A DNA stretch of 64,000 nt. It comes from Rhizobium sp. BT04. GTDB taxonomy: Bacteria; Pseudomonadota; Alphaproteobacteria; Rhizobiales; Rhizobiaceae. Numbering within the stretch: the first letter of the stretch is position 1; each line of letters starts with the position of its first letter. Below, piece after piece: positions 51,535-60,794 of the stretch. The notes beneath the pieces are model-generated. The model was not told where the DNA came from and made no database searches. It saw only the letters and a program-made list of their open reading frames with translations. The translations under genes and the position numbers were made by a program. The stretch is from contig NZ_CP125652.1 of the NCBI RefSeq assembly GCF_030053135.1, positions 4,086,501 through 4,150,500 on the forward strand, read 5' to 3'.

Positions 51535-51972
51535 CAGCGGCAAGATCAGCAAGTACCTTGTAGCGCCACGACAGAATGTACCCGCCGGTTTTGAAGTGTC
51601 CGGAACTCTTTGCAGCAACCGCGGCCCGCTGCGGCGTTGGTGTGCTCGGCATAGCGGCAATATATGCACAAGCGTTCCTAGAGAGAAGAGGGTCGAGACA
51701 TGGCGATCGTCCTCAACCTCGGCGGTCCTGCCATACAAGCTGACGCCGTCCTGTCGATCGCCAACACGGCCTGTTCGCCGCATGACACCGCGGGCTTCAG
51801 CATTGGTAGGCACCCGCTCCCCTCCGGCCTGCGGTCTGCCCGCCTCGGGAAGAGGCTCTCTTGGGCCCTGCAACGGTCATGCCCCGGGCGCCTGCTGGTC
51901 TTACCTCCAAGGAACAAAATCCCAATGGCGATGTTGATGTTGCGATAAAGCAAAAAACCATGGGAGGAACTC
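51535..51972. other. intergenic, upstream part of hydrolase frame, nothing else recognised
   Basis: The hydrolase frame stays open on the minus strand to about 51873 but without protein-like character beyond about 51620. An 82-codon frame on the plus strand (from 51700) also lacks support. The divergent promoters must lie here. Confidence 0.4.
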
Positions 51973-52311
51973 ATGCGGAAATCTCTTCAGTTCATACTGG
52001 TCGGCCTGGCCGCCATGACCGGCTTGACGGTCTCGCCGACGATCGCGGCGGCGCAGGATCTGGAATTTCGGATCGGCCCCGGCGGCGTCGGCGTTTACGA
52101 CCGGGATCGCGACCGTGACCGCTATGACGGATACCGCCGCGGGCCGCGTGGCTGCGATCCGCAAGATGCGCTCGACATCGCCCGCGGCGAAGGACTGCGA
52201 CGGGTGCAGATCGTCCGCATGTCGCCGCGCCGCATCGTCGTCCAGGGGATGACGCGCCGGGGACCGGAGCAGATGAGCTTTGCCAACCGGCGCGGTTGCC
52301 CGGAAATCTGA
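51973..52311 (+). CDS. secreted hypothetical protein (112 aa)
   Basis: MRKSLQFILVGLAAMTGLTV begins a signal peptide, with a likely cleavage after IAAAQ. The mature part has a short Asp/Arg repeat (YDRDRDRDRYDGYRR) and then DPQDALDIARGEGLRRVQIV and RMSPRRIVVQGMTRRGPEQM, typical of a small family of rhizobial periplasmic proteins. Two Cys (RGCDP; RRGCPEI) could pair. Function unknown. The start has GGGAGGAACTC upstream. Confidence 0.75.
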   Translation: MRKSLQFILVGLAAMTGLTVSPTIAAAQDLEFRIGPGGVGVYDRDRDRDRYDGYRRGPRGCDPQDALDIARGEGLRRVQIVRMSPRRIVVQGMTRRGPEQMSFANRRGCPEI

Positions 52312-52441
52312 CTGGGTGTGTGGCAGGCTGGCCGGACCTTTGAGAGCCCGCGCGGAACCTTTGGCCGCTCTGCACATTGCTGCCCATGCAGCACTCTGCT
52401 TGGGTCGCCTGCAGTCTTTAACACCATGGGAGGATTTCATC

Positions 52442-52978
52442 ATGATGAGCGGTCAATTGAAGGCGCTTCTCGCCGTTCTCGCCGTTGCCGGCTACCAGAA
52501 CAGAGACAAGATCGGGGAACTCCTGCGCGGCATCCAGAACCCGCAGCGGGCCGGTCCCGGTGGCGGCCAGCAGCCGGGCGGGCTTGGCGGCATCCTCGGC
52601 GGATTGGGCGGCTCGGGCGGTCTTGGCGGGCTTCTCGGCGGATTGACCTCTGGCGGCATCGTCAGCGGTGGTCTCGGCGATCTCTTGAAGACCTTTCAGC
52701 AGAATGGCCACGGCGACAAGATCGACTCTTGGGTCAAGCCCGGCCAGAATGCCGAGATCAATGACGGCCAGCTCGCCGAAGCCCTCGGCCCGGATGTTTT
52801 GAACGAAATTGCACAAAATACCGGCCTTTCGCGTGAAGAGATTCTCGGGCGACTGAGCCGCGATCTTCCCAAGGCCGTCGACGACTTGACCCCGGAGGGC
52901 AAGCTGCCGACCGCCGAAGAGGACCTTTTTTCGTCGGCGAGCAATTCCCCCACGTCGGTGCGGCCGAGCAATATCTAG
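52442..52978 (+). CDS. YidB-like DUF937 protein
   Basis: A 178-residue protein. The N-terminus is helical (GQLKALLAVLAVAGYQNRDK), followed by a glycine-rich middle (GGLGGILGGLGGSGGLGGLL) and then the conserved YidB core: NGHGDKIDSWVKPGQNAEIN, LAEALGPDVLNEIAQNTGLS, REEILGRLSRDLPKAVDDLT. The DUF937/YidB family is widespread and uncharacterised. It follows a secreted-protein gene by 130 bp on the same strand. The start ATG 52442 has CATGGGAGGATTTCATC upstream. Confidence 0.88.
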   Translation: MMSGQLKALLAVLAVAGYQNRDKIGELLRGIQNPQRAGPGGGQQPGGLGGILGGLGGSGGLGGLLGGLTSGGIVSGGLGDLLKTFQQNGHGDKIDSWVKPGQNAEINDGQLAEALGPDVLNEIAQNTGLSREEILGRLSRDLPKAVDDLTPEGKLPTAEEDLFSSASNSPTSVRPSNI

Positions 52979-53075
52979 CCGAGAGGCATCTGGACTTGCG
53001 ATAGGCGCGCGCGACCAGACCGGCGCGCGTCACCACACCTTCATGGGCCACACGCGGCGGGTTGGCGCCTACGGC

Positions 53076-53128
53076 TTGCATGGATTCCCACGCTTAAGGC
53101 CTGGAATGACGGAGGCTGGGGGTGGGGT
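53076..53128. repeat. dispersed repeat, copy 7 (partial)
   Basis: TTGCATGGATTCCCACGCTT then AAGGCCTGGAATGACGGAGG: second palindrome of the dispersed repeat, degenerate in its left arm. Confidence 0.6.
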
Positions 53129-53176
53129 TCTGCCAAATTCCCCGCCGGCGCTCCATCCTCCGCGGAACCTCGGGCT

Positions 53177-54040
53177 TCAGTTCGAGAGGTATTTTCGCAG
53201 GAAGAGGCGCACGCTGCGGATCGACTTTTCTGCGACGTCCGGATTGTATTTTTCGATATGACCCAACACCCTCCGCCCCACCTTGAATTCCGGGGCGTCG
53301 AAATCGTGGTAAGTGCCCTTGTAGATGTTGAGCTCGATCGGCGGGCTGTCGTCGCTCAGGCGGGCAAGCCTCTGCCGGCAACGTTCAGCCGGGCTCCAAT
53401 TGTCTCGATCGCCACTCAAGATCAGGATCGGCACCGTCGCATCGCCCTGACTGGCCGCGCAGACCGGATAATAGGCAACCGCTGCCCTGAATTTGTGGTC
53501 CATCAGCTGTTCGTTGCCTTCGATTTTCGTTCCCTCCAGCGTCGCAGTGCCGCCCGCCGAAAAGCCCATCAAGGCGACGCGCCTGATATCGACAAAGTTT
53601 TGTTTCGATAAAAAATTCAAAGCGCCATAGGCGTCGAAGACGCGATCGGGGAGAGTGGTTTGACACGTGTCCTGGATGTTGCGGGTGGTGAAGCTGTCGA
53701 CGACCAGCACGGCGTAGCCCCATGCGACCAGCCGTTGCGGCCAAAGCTCCTTGATGCTCAACCGCATGCCCTCGCATCCATGCAGGAGGACGACGGCCGG
53801 GAAGGGGCCATCACCCTCCGGGCGGGATAAATATCCGAGCAACGGCGTGCCCTGCGGCTGGGAAAGAATTTCTCCCTGTTCTCTTGCCTTGCTGATTCGA
53901 AAGGGGCTGAGCTTGACCGGCGCGCTTTCGAAGCGAACCAGCTCGTCGGCATCGGCCGGGTTTCCGGCGAGCGTGACGGCGAGAAACGCGGCAAGGCAAA
54001 GAAAAAGTCCGTAGACGGTGGTTTTCACAGACTCCTCCAC
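53177..54040 (-). CDS. secreted dienelactone hydrolase-family protein
   Basis: A 287-residue protein with an N-terminal signal peptide (TVYGLFLCLAAFLAVTLAGN) and a dienelactone-hydrolase-type alpha/beta fold. The oxyanion region is AVVLLHGCEGMRLSIKELWP, the nucleophile ALMGFSAGGTATLEG (G-x-S-x-G), the acid LILSGDRDNWSPAE, and the His NIYKGTYHDFDAPEF. The nucleophile is Ser rather than the Cys of true DLH, which fits the broader DLH-like ester hydrolase group. Periplasmic. Start: ATG or nearby at 54040 (ATGGAGGAGTCTGTG). Confidence 0.88.
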   Translation of the reverse strand: MEESVKTTVYGLFLCLAAFLAVTLAGNPADADELVRFESAPVKLSPFRISKAREQGEILSQPQGTPLLGYLSRPEGDGPFPAVVLLHGCEGMRLSIKELWPQRLVAWGYAVLVVDSFTTRNIQDTCQTTLPDRVFDAYGALNFLSKQNFVDIRRVALMGFSAGGTATLEGTKIEGNEQLMDHKFRAAVAYYPVCAASQGDATVPILILSGDRDNWSPAERCRQRLARLSDDSPPIELNIYKGTYHDFDAPEFKVGRRVLGHIEKYNPDVAEKSIRSVRLFLRKYLSN

Positions 54041-54223
54041 CGGCGATCGACAGCCTGTTGACAGTATATTCCTCGTTCACGCTGGATGATATCGCTTGTC
54101 GCCTCAATCCAGGCATGAACGCGCTTGGTTTTTCCGATTTCAGGGAAGGGGCGTCGTCTTGCCTTCTCCGGCATAAGTCCTAAGGTGCCGGTGGGTTCGA
54201 TGGCGATGGTTTGGGGAGGTCAA

Positions 54224-54754
54224 GTGCGTTTTCTGGCAGCGTTGGTGATTGCGATCCTGATGAGTGGGGATGGGGTGGCCGCGTGCCCTCTCAATGACAC
54301 CTTGAAGCTTTGCGTGCTGAATGGTCAAAGCCTGGCTGCCCTGCAAAGCGGAATTGATAGAGGCGATTGGACCGTCGACAAGCCTTCTCCCATCGTCAAT
54401 CCAACTCCTGAGCCTCGAACCGGCGGCGGGACCTACGAGATGCCGAATGGGCTGCAGTTCCACTTCCGTTTTCAGGAATATCGAAGCCTGTTCTCTGCTA
54501 CCTGCGAGCTCAATTATTTCGGCGTCCTGGCGGACGATCGTTCGGCGGATTTGCGCTGTTCGAGCGCCGAGTTCGAAGCCTTCGAAGCGGGCCTTTCGGC
54601 AGCCTCGGTGGGTTCAGTAACGACTGACCGCAAGGAAAGCGGCACGGCCTATCTGATCGAAGGCAAGAACACGTGGATGAAGGTCGTCGTTGTCGGCAAG
54701 CGGAACGACCTGTTGAACACCTGGGTCGAGACGTCAGTCCTGACGCGGCCATAG
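54224..54754 (+). CDS. secreted hypothetical protein (176 aa)
   Basis: The GTG at 54224 follows GGGGAGGTCAA, an excellent ribosome binding site, and gives the compact signal peptide MRFLAALVIAILMSGDGVAA; longer frames upstream are rejected for this reason. The mature part has four Cys residues (ACPLNDTLKLC; SATCELNYFG; ADLRCSS) and a beta-rich pattern (GLQFHFRFQEYRSLFS; KNTWMKVVVVGKRNDLLNTW). Function unknown; periplasmic location inferred. Confidence 0.7.
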   Translation: MRFLAALVIAILMSGDGVAACPLNDTLKLCVLNGQSLAALQSGIDRGDWTVDKPSPIVNPTPEPRTGGGTYEMPNGLQFHFRFQEYRSLFSATCELNYFGVLADDRSADLRCSSAEFEAFEAGLSAASVGSVTTDRKESGTAYLIEGKNTWMKVVVVGKRNDLLNTWVETSVLTRP

Positions 54755-54796
54755 GATAAGCGCGCGGGTCAGCCTTGATCACCCTACCATTGTGAT

Positions 54797-55970
54797 TTGC
54801 CACGAACTCACCTCTTGCTCCGTCATCGCCTTCGAATTGCTCGTGTCAGGGGCGTGGATTCCAGGCTCAAGGCCTGGAATGACGGGGGTTGAGGGGAACT
54901 TCCGCATATCGCTGCCGGCTCGGAAATCGATCGAAGTTAGCGCTTGATCACCCCCCGGCAGGTCGGTTACCACTGCCGTAAGTCCAAGCTGCGAGATTTG
55001 AATCTAAAGGTGATGTCGACGGTCAAGGTCGGCGCCGCCGTTCGAACTTATGCGCTGTTCGCGAAGGCTTGCGAACCGGTCAGCGTCTGAGCCGCCACTG
55101 CAGATTGCCACGGAGCTTACCCCTTGCTCCGTCATCCCAGGGCTTGACCCTGGGATCCATGCCCGCTGCTGGTGGAAGCAAGGTGGATCCCAGGCTCAAG
55201 GCCTGGGATGACGGAGGGTGGGGTGTGCGTTTTGCCAAATCCCTCGTCGGTGCAGGTAGAGCAATTTGGCGCCATTGCGTCGGCCAGGTTCGATTTCGAA
55301 CTGGCGCGAGAGCCGAAATCAGCTCTTGATCACCCCCTGGCAGCTCAGTTATGACTACCGTAAATCCAGGCTGCGAGATTTGAATCCAGGGGATGTTGGC
55401 CAAGTTGGCGCCGTTCTCAGGTCGTATGCGCCATTCGCTAAGGCTTCCGAGCTGGCCAGCGTCACTGAGCCACCACCGTGGATCTGCCACAGCGCTCACC
55501 CCTTGCTCCGTCCTCCTCGGGCTTGACCCGAGGATCCACCTTGGTCTCCAGCAGCAGTAGGCATGGATCCCAGGCTCAAGGCCTGGGATGACGGAGGGTG
55601 GGGAGCGTGTTTTGCCAAATCCGTCGTCGGTGCAGGGTAGAGCAATCTGACGCCCAATTTTAAACTGGCGCGAGAGCCGCAATCAGTTCTTGATCACCCC
55701 CTGACACATTCGTTATGACTACTGTAAATCCAAGCTGCGAAATTTGAATCCGTAAGGATGGCGACCACGTCGGCGCCGCCCGGTCGATGCGCCATTCGTC
55801 TAGGTTTGTGAACCGGGCAGCGTCGTTGCGCGGCTGCCGTGGATTTGCCACAGCGCTCACCCCTTGCTCCGTCCTCCTCGGGCTTGACCCGAGGATCCAC
55901 CTTGGCCTCCATCAGCGGCGGCACGGATCCCAGGCTCAAGGCCTGGGATGACGGAGGTTGGAGGGCCGTT
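54797..55970. repeat. degenerate tandem array of about 0.31-0.38-kb units, with dispersed-repeat copies 8-11
   Basis: The landmark GCTCCGTC preceded by CCCCTTGCTCC occurs at 54817, 55126, 55505 and 55866 (periods 309, 379, 361). Each unit then has the double-palindrome repeat (CTTGACCCGAGGATCCA; CAGGCTCAAGGCCTGG). A second landmark, CTTGATCACCCCC and GCGAGATTTGAATC, recurs at about 54950, 55330 and 55695. No gene is apparent. The array fills the gap before the phage packaging block. Confidence 0.8.
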
Positions 55971-56044
55971 TTCCACAAGACGCCCACTGTCAGCGTCATG
56001 CGGCCGTGTCGGCAGGACATCCACCCCCCACATGGAGAACTGCA

Positions 56045-56281
56045 ATGGACCCTTCGATTGCTCCGGCCTCGCGGGCCGCCGCGGCGACGCCGAACGATAG
56101 CGCCATTGTCGGTGCGTGTGCTCTCCATATCGGCATGACGGGCGATGTGGCCATTGCGCCGCGCCGCGACATGGATCCGGTCGTCTTCAGAAACGTGCCG
56201 GCCGGGACGATCCTGCCGGTTCATGCGGCGATCGTGGCGCTGACCGGGACCACGGCATCCAACATCATTGCGCTGTTCTGA
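56045..56281 (+). CDS. small phage protein, spike-base-like
   Basis: A 78-residue protein: IVGACALHIGMTGDVAIAPR, then VVFRNVPAGTILPVHAAIVA and ALTGTTASNIIALF. The pattern (G-x-x-GDV, F-x-NVPAGTILPV, GTTA-x-NI-x-ALF) matches short phage and gene-transfer-agent proteins annotated as spike-base (RCAP_rcc01079-like). These are usually near tail genes, so its place before terminase is unusual. Its stop overlaps the start region of the terminase small subunit frame but not its chosen ATG. The start has GGAGAACTGCA upstream. Confidence 0.65.
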   Translation: MDPSIAPASRAAAATPNDSAIVGACALHIGMTGDVAIAPRRDMDPVVFRNVPAGTILPVHAAIVALTGTTASNIIALF

Positions 56282-56294
56282 GCCTTTCCACCCG

Positions 56295-56765
56295 ATGGGC
56301 AGGCCGACCAAGTTCACCCAGGCGCTGGCGGAGAAAATCTGCGAGCGCATCGCCGACAGGGAAAGCCTGCGGTCGATCTGCCGGGATGAGGATATGCCGG
56401 CGAAATCGACGGTGCTCTCCTGGCTCGCCGATGAAAGCAAGGCGGCGTTTCGGGCGCGCTATGCGCTGGCGCGCGAGATCCTGGCCGACGGCTTCGTCGA
56501 CGAGCTGGTCGAGATCGCCGACGACCGCAGCAATGACTGGATCGAGAAGAAGAACGCCGCCGGCGAAACCACCGGCTGGCAGGAGAATGGCGAGGCGATA
56601 AGGCGGTCGCAGCTGCGCATCGCCACCCGGCAATGGGTCGCCGAGAAGCTGAAACCGAAGAAATACGGCGCCAAGGTCGAGCCCGAACAGAGCGTGACCG
56701 GCGAAGTCTCGCAACTGCTGGAAGATATCAATGGTCGGACGCGCGGACTTCCAAACGGCGGTTGA
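56295..56765 (+). CDS. terminase small subunit-like protein
   Basis: A 156-residue protein. The N-terminal HTH (MGRPTKFTQALAEKICERIA, DRESLRSICRDEDMPAKSTV, LSWLADESKAAFRARYALAR) has the form of phage terminase small subunits that bind packaging sites. The middle is helical; IRRSQLRIATRQWVAEKLKP and KKYGAKVEPEQSVTGE are classic for this group. Start: ATG 56295 (MGRPTKF). Its last 35 bp overlap the large subunit gene. Confidence 0.88.
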   Translation: MGRPTKFTQALAEKICERIADRESLRSICRDEDMPAKSTVLSWLADESKAAFRARYALAREILADGFVDELVEIADDRSNDWIEKKNAAGETTGWQENGEAIRRSQLRIATRQWVAEKLKPKKYGAKVEPEQSVTGEVSQLLEDINGRTRGLPNGG

Positions 56766-58302
56766 CCAGTTTTCCGACTGGCGCTGGCGGCTGAACAATC
56801 TCTACTGGATCACCGACAAGGCGGGCAAACGCGTCAGGTTCGAGATGAACTGGACGCAGATGACGTTTTTCGAGCAGATGCATTATTTGAATGTGCTGCT
56901 GAAAGCCCGCCAGCTCGGTCTCACCACCTTCATCCAGATCTTCATGCTCGATGCCTGCGTCTTCAACCGGGATATCAGGGCCGGCACCATCGCCCATACG
57001 CTGGGCGACGTGCAGACGATCTTCCGGGACAAGATCAAATATCCCTATGACAATCTGCCGGATGCTATCCGCAACGCCGTGACTGTCGTCAGGGCCAACC
57101 AGACCGAACTGCTGCTCGCCAATAATTCCAGCATCCGTGTCGGCACCTCGCTGCGCTCGGGAACGCTGCAATATCTGCATATTTCCGAATACGGGAAGCT
57201 TTGCGCCAAATATCCCGAGAAGGCGAGGGAAGTCCGCACCGGTGCCTTGAATACGGTGCAGGCCGGCCAGCTGGTCTTCGTCGAAAGCACGGCGGAAGGC
57301 CAGGAAGGGCATTTTTATTCGCTCTGCGAGGATTCGCAGGTCAAGCAGCGCCAGGCGCTGGAGCTGACCGAAATGGACTTCAAGTTTCATTTCTTCCCCT
57401 GGTGGAAGGAGCCGCAATATGCGATCGCGCCCCAGGGCGTCATCATCACCGATGCTTTCGCAAAGTATTTCCGCAATCTGGCCGACCAGGGCATCACGCT
57501 CACCGACGGGCAGAAGGCCTGGTACGTCAAGAAGGCCGAAACCCAGCTCGGCGACATGAAGCGCGAATATCCCTCGACGCCGGCCGAAGCGTTCGAGGCG
57601 AGCGTCGAGGGTGCCTATTATGCCGATCAGATGGCGGTGGCCGACGCCGAGGAGCGCATCGGGGTTTTCCCGCATGTCGAAGGTTATCCCGTCCACACCA
57701 TCTCCGACATCGGCATGGACGATACCAACAGCGTCTGGCTGTTTCAGGTGCTGCCCGGCCGGGTCAGGATGATCGGCTATTTCGAGCATACCGGCACCGG
57801 CATGGACGGCATGCTCGACGAGCTGGCGCGGCGTGGCGCCGAGCATGGCTATGTCTACGGCGTCCACAACATGCCGCATGACATCAAGGTCAGGGAATGG
57901 ACGCGCGGCGGCATGACCCGCATCGAAATCATGCTGAAAGAGGTCAAGGCGCGCGGTCTCGGCACGGTCCGCAAGGTCGAGCGCGCCTATGTCCACGACC
58001 GCATCAACGGCACGCGGCGGATTCTGGCAAAGGTCGAATTCGATCAGGCCGGCTGCATCGACGGCATCAAGTGTCTGAGGAACTACCGCAAGGACTGGGA
58101 CGAGGATCTGAGCGTCTTCCGCGACGAGCCGCTGCACAACTGGGCCTCGCACGGCGCCGACGCTTTCGGGGGGCTGGCGATCATCTTCACCGGACTGGCG
58201 CCCGAACCTTTGAAGCCCGAGCCGAAGGCGCTGCCGACCTTCCAGACGATGACCTTCAACGAATTTGCCGATTCCACCCCGAGACAGAGTGAGCGTGTTT
58301 GA
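56731..58302 (+). CDS. phage terminase large subunit
   Basis: A 523-residue packaging motor protein. The ATPase part has the Walker A-like VLLKARQLGLTTFIQIF and the Walker B-like LQYLHISEYGKLCAK; the coupling region is QLVFVESTAEGQEGHFYSLC. The C-terminal RuvC-like nuclease has HTISDIGMDDTNSVWLFQ (first Asp), YGVHNMPHDIKVREW, and a late Asp in HGADAFGGLAI. Length is usual for the family. It overlaps the small subunit gene by 35 bp and the portal ATG by 1 bp, so expression is coupled. Confidence 0.93.
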   Translation: MVGRADFQTAVDQFSDWRWRLNNLYWITDKAGKRVRFEMNWTQMTFFEQMHYLNVLLKARQLGLTTFIQIFMLDACVFNRDIRAGTIAHTLGDVQTIFRDKIKYPYDNLPDAIRNAVTVVRANQTELLLANNSSIRVGTSLRSGTLQYLHISEYGKLCAKYPEKAREVRTGALNTVQAGQLVFVESTAEGQEGHFYSLCEDSQVKQRQALELTEMDFKFHFFPWWKEPQYAIAPQGVIITDAFAKYFRNLADQGITLTDGQKAWYVKKAETQLGDMKREYPSTPAEAFEASVEGAYYADQMAVADAEERIGVFPHVEGYPVHTISDIGMDDTNSVWLFQVLPGRVRMIGYFEHTGTGMDGMLDELARRGAEHGYVYGVHNMPHDIKVREWTRGGMTRIEIMLKEVKARGLGTVRKVERAYVHDRINGTRRILAKVEFDQAGCIDGIKCLRNYRKDWDEDLSVFRDEPLHNWASHGADAFGGLAIIFTGLAPEPLKPEPKALPTFQTMTFNEFADSTPRQSERV

Positions 58303-60428
58303 TGGAAGATGAAATAACGGCTTCAGAGGGCGGGCAACGCTGGGATCCAGCAAAGGTCGGCGCCCACTGGCAGCAGGAGCTCGAGCGCGCCCAGCGCTAT
58401 TTCAAGTCCTGGCATGACCGCTGCGTCAAGATCGAGAAGATCTATCTCGACCAGCAGTCGGACCAGACGAGCGCGGCCAAGCGCCGGTTTCCGATGCTTT
58501 GGGCCAATACTTCGGTGCTGCAGCCGGCCGTTTATGCCCGCGTGCCGCAGCCGGTGGTCGAGCGCCGCTTCAAGGATGCGCAGCCGGTGGCGCGCATCGC
58601 CTCCGAGCTCGTCGAACGCAACCTCGCCTATACAGGCGACGAAGCCGATATCGACTCCATCATGCGGGCGGTGCGCGACGATTTCCTGCTGTGTGCCCGC
58701 GGCACGGTGTGGCTGCGCTACGAGGCCGATTTCGAGCCGCTCGACATGGGCGTCGAGCCTTCCGCCCCGCCGGCGAATGGTGGCTTGCCTGAGGGTCACC
58801 TCGGCGGCTTGCCGAGCGGTTTGCCTGGCGACATGGGTGAGAATGGCGGCGCTCTGCCTGAGGTGATCGCCGACGAGCGTGTCTGCATCGATTATGTCCA
58901 CTGGTCGGATTTCCTGCATTCGCCGGCGCGGCGCTGGAAGGATGTCACCTGGGTGGCGCGGCGCGTGCCGATGACCGACGAGGAGATGGAGAAACGTTTC
59001 GGCCGCGAGGCGATGACATCGCCGGCGGCAGGAGGTGCTTCCGGCAAAAAGGGCGAAAGCCAGGCGGAGCGCGCCGAGAATGAGGGCAAGACCCATATCT
59101 GGGAGATCTGGTGCAAAAGCGAGAATTATACCGTCTGGATCGCCGACGGCGCGCCCGTAGCGCTCGAAGTCTCGGAGCCGCCGCTCGATCTCACCCATTT
59201 CTGGCCGTGCCCGCGCCCGGCCTATGGCACGATGTCGACGAGCTCGCTGATCCCGGTTCCCGACTATGTCTATTATCAGCAGCAATGCGACGAGATCGAC
59301 CTGCTGACCAAGCGCATTAACAAGCTGACCGATCAGCTGCGGCTTAAGATCTTCTATCCCTCCGGCGACGGCGCGATCTCGCCGGCGATCGAAAAGGCGA
59401 TGCGGCCTGAAAACGACATGGTCATGGTGCCGATCCCGGAATGGGCTGCCTTCACCGACAAGGGCGGCTCGAAGGCGATCGTGACGCTACCGATCGACGA
59501 GGTGCAGAAGGTGATCGTTGCCTGCATGGCGGCGCGCAAGCAGCTGATCGAGGATGTCTACCAGATCACCGGCATATCAGACATCGTGCGCGGCGACACC
59601 CAGGCCTCGGAGACGGCGACGGCGCAGCGGATCAAGAGCCAGTGGGGCTCGATCCGCATCCGCGACCGCCAGGCCGAGCTGGCGCGCTTTGCCCGCGATA
59701 TCATCCGCCTTGCCGGCGAAATCATCTGCGATCAGTTTCAGCCGGAAACGCTGATGCTGGTCAGCGGCATCAAACTGCCGACAATGGCCGAGAAGCAGCA
59801 GGTGCAAATGCAGATGCAGCAGATGCAGATGGCGGCGCAGCAGACGGGCCAGCCGGCCCAGTCGCCCCCCGAAATGGCGCCGCCCGAAATGCCGCCGCAG
59901 CTGCAACAGATGATGCAGGCGCCGACGATCGACGAGGTGGTGCAGCTCCTGCGCAACGACAGCATTCGCGGCTTCCAGATCGAAATCGAAACGGATTCGA
60001 CCATCGAACCGGACGAGGATGCCGAAAAGCAGCGCCGCATGGAATTCGTGCAGATGATCGGCGGCTTCCTGCAGCAGGCCGGCGCCATGGCGCAGCAGAA
60101 CCCGATGCTGGCGCCTGTCATGGTCGAGACGCTGCTCTTTGCCGCCCGCGGCTTCAGGGCCGGCCGCCAGCTGGAAAGCACGCTGGAGCAGGTGGGTGCC
60201 CAGCTCTCTCAAGCCCCCAGCGCCCCGAAGCCGGAGCCGCAGCCTGCGCCCGGAGAGATGATCAAGCTGAAGACCGCTCAAGTGAAGGCCGGCGCCGAAC
60301 AGCGCAAGGCCGAGCTTGGCGTCGCAGAGGCCGAGATCGAGCACCGCGCAACGGTGGAAAAGGCGCGCGGCGAGATGGCGGCGCAGGCGATCGACCAGAT
60401 GCGCAGCGCGCAACCCCTCTACCAATAG
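58302..60428 (+). CDS. phage portal protein
   Basis: A 708-residue protein. The N-terminal half has ERAQRYFKSWHDRCVKIEKI, MLWANTSVLQPAVYARVPQP, LVERNLAYTGDEADIDSIMR; the middle has PVPDYVYYQQQCDEIDLLTK and RINKLTDQLRLKIFYPSGDG; the C-terminal region is Gln/Met-rich (QQVQMQMQQMQMAAQQTGQP) with a long coiled helix. Size and order (terminase, portal, scaffold, coat) resemble P22-like podoviral portals. The start ATG 58302 overlaps the terminase stop (TGATG). Confidence 0.88.
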   Translation: MEDEITASEGGQRWDPAKVGAHWQQELERAQRYFKSWHDRCVKIEKIYLDQQSDQTSAAKRRFPMLWANTSVLQPAVYARVPQPVVERRFKDAQPVARIASELVERNLAYTGDEADIDSIMRAVRDDFLLCARGTVWLRYEADFEPLDMGVEPSAPPANGGLPEGHLGGLPSGLPGDMGENGGALPEVIADERVCIDYVHWSDFLHSPARRWKDVTWVARRVPMTDEEMEKRFGREAMTSPAAGGASGKKGESQAERAENEGKTHIWEIWCKSENYTVWIADGAPVALEVSEPPLDLTHFWPCPRPAYGTMSTSSLIPVPDYVYYQQQCDEIDLLTKRINKLTDQLRLKIFYPSGDGAISPAIEKAMRPENDMVMVPIPEWAAFTDKGGSKAIVTLPIDEVQKVIVACMAARKQLIEDVYQITGISDIVRGDTQASETATAQRIKSQWGSIRIRDRQAELARFARDIIRLAGEIICDQFQPETLMLVSGIKLPTMAEKQQVQMQMQQMQMAAQQTGQPAQSPPEMAPPEMPPQLQQMMQAPTIDEVVQLLRNDSIRGFQIEIETDSTIEPDEDAEKQRRMEFVQMIGGFLQQAGAMAQQNPMLAPVMVETLLFAARGFRAGRQLESTLEQVGAQLSQAPSAPKPEPQPAPGEMIKLKTAQVKAGAEQRKAELGVAEAEIEHRATVEKARGEMAAQAIDQMRSAQPLYQ

Positions 60429-60441
60429 CCGGAGCAATAGC

Positions 60442-60753
60442 ATGAGAGAACGTTATTGCCGCGTCTGCGGCGGCTGGCACCAGCTCGACCAATGGCCGCA
60501 CCACTGTATGCCGGCGCACAACCCGGCGCAGTCGGATCTGCCGTCGCCGCATTTCATCAGCGACAGCATCGATATCCAGTCGATGCATGACGGCAGGCAT
60601 TACACCTCGAAGGCCAGGCTGCGCTCCGCCTACCGGGCGGCCGGCGTGGTCGAGATCGGCAATGAAAAGCCGCAGCCGATCGAGACACCGATGACGGATC
60701 GAAAGGCGATCCGCAACGAATTGCGGCGCGTTCACGCCGAATACAACGCCTGA
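60442..60753 (+). CDS. small phage protein with Cys/His cluster (103 aa)
   Basis: MRERYCRVCGGWHQLDQWPH then HCMPAHNPAQSD: a C-x2-C...H...H-C cluster that could bind zinc. The rest, SPHFISDSIDIQSMHDGRHY and TSKARLRSAYRAAGVVEIGN, is typical of a conserved small protein between portal and scaffold genes in such phages (the latter segment resembles FmdB-associated phage proteins). The start has GGAGCAATAGC upstream. Function unknown. Confidence 0.7.
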   Translation: MRERYCRVCGGWHQLDQWPHHCMPAHNPAQSDLPSPHFISDSIDIQSMHDGRHYTSKARLRSAYRAAGVVEIGNEKPQPIETPMTDRKAIRNELRRVHAEYNA

Positions 60754-60794
60754 ACCTGAACGGGCATCAATCCCCGAAATAGGAAACTTTCCCA

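Noticed and set aside
56728..58353. 541-codon open frame opposite the terminase gene
   Set aside because: Shadow of the terminase large subunit, which has clear motifs on the plus strand.
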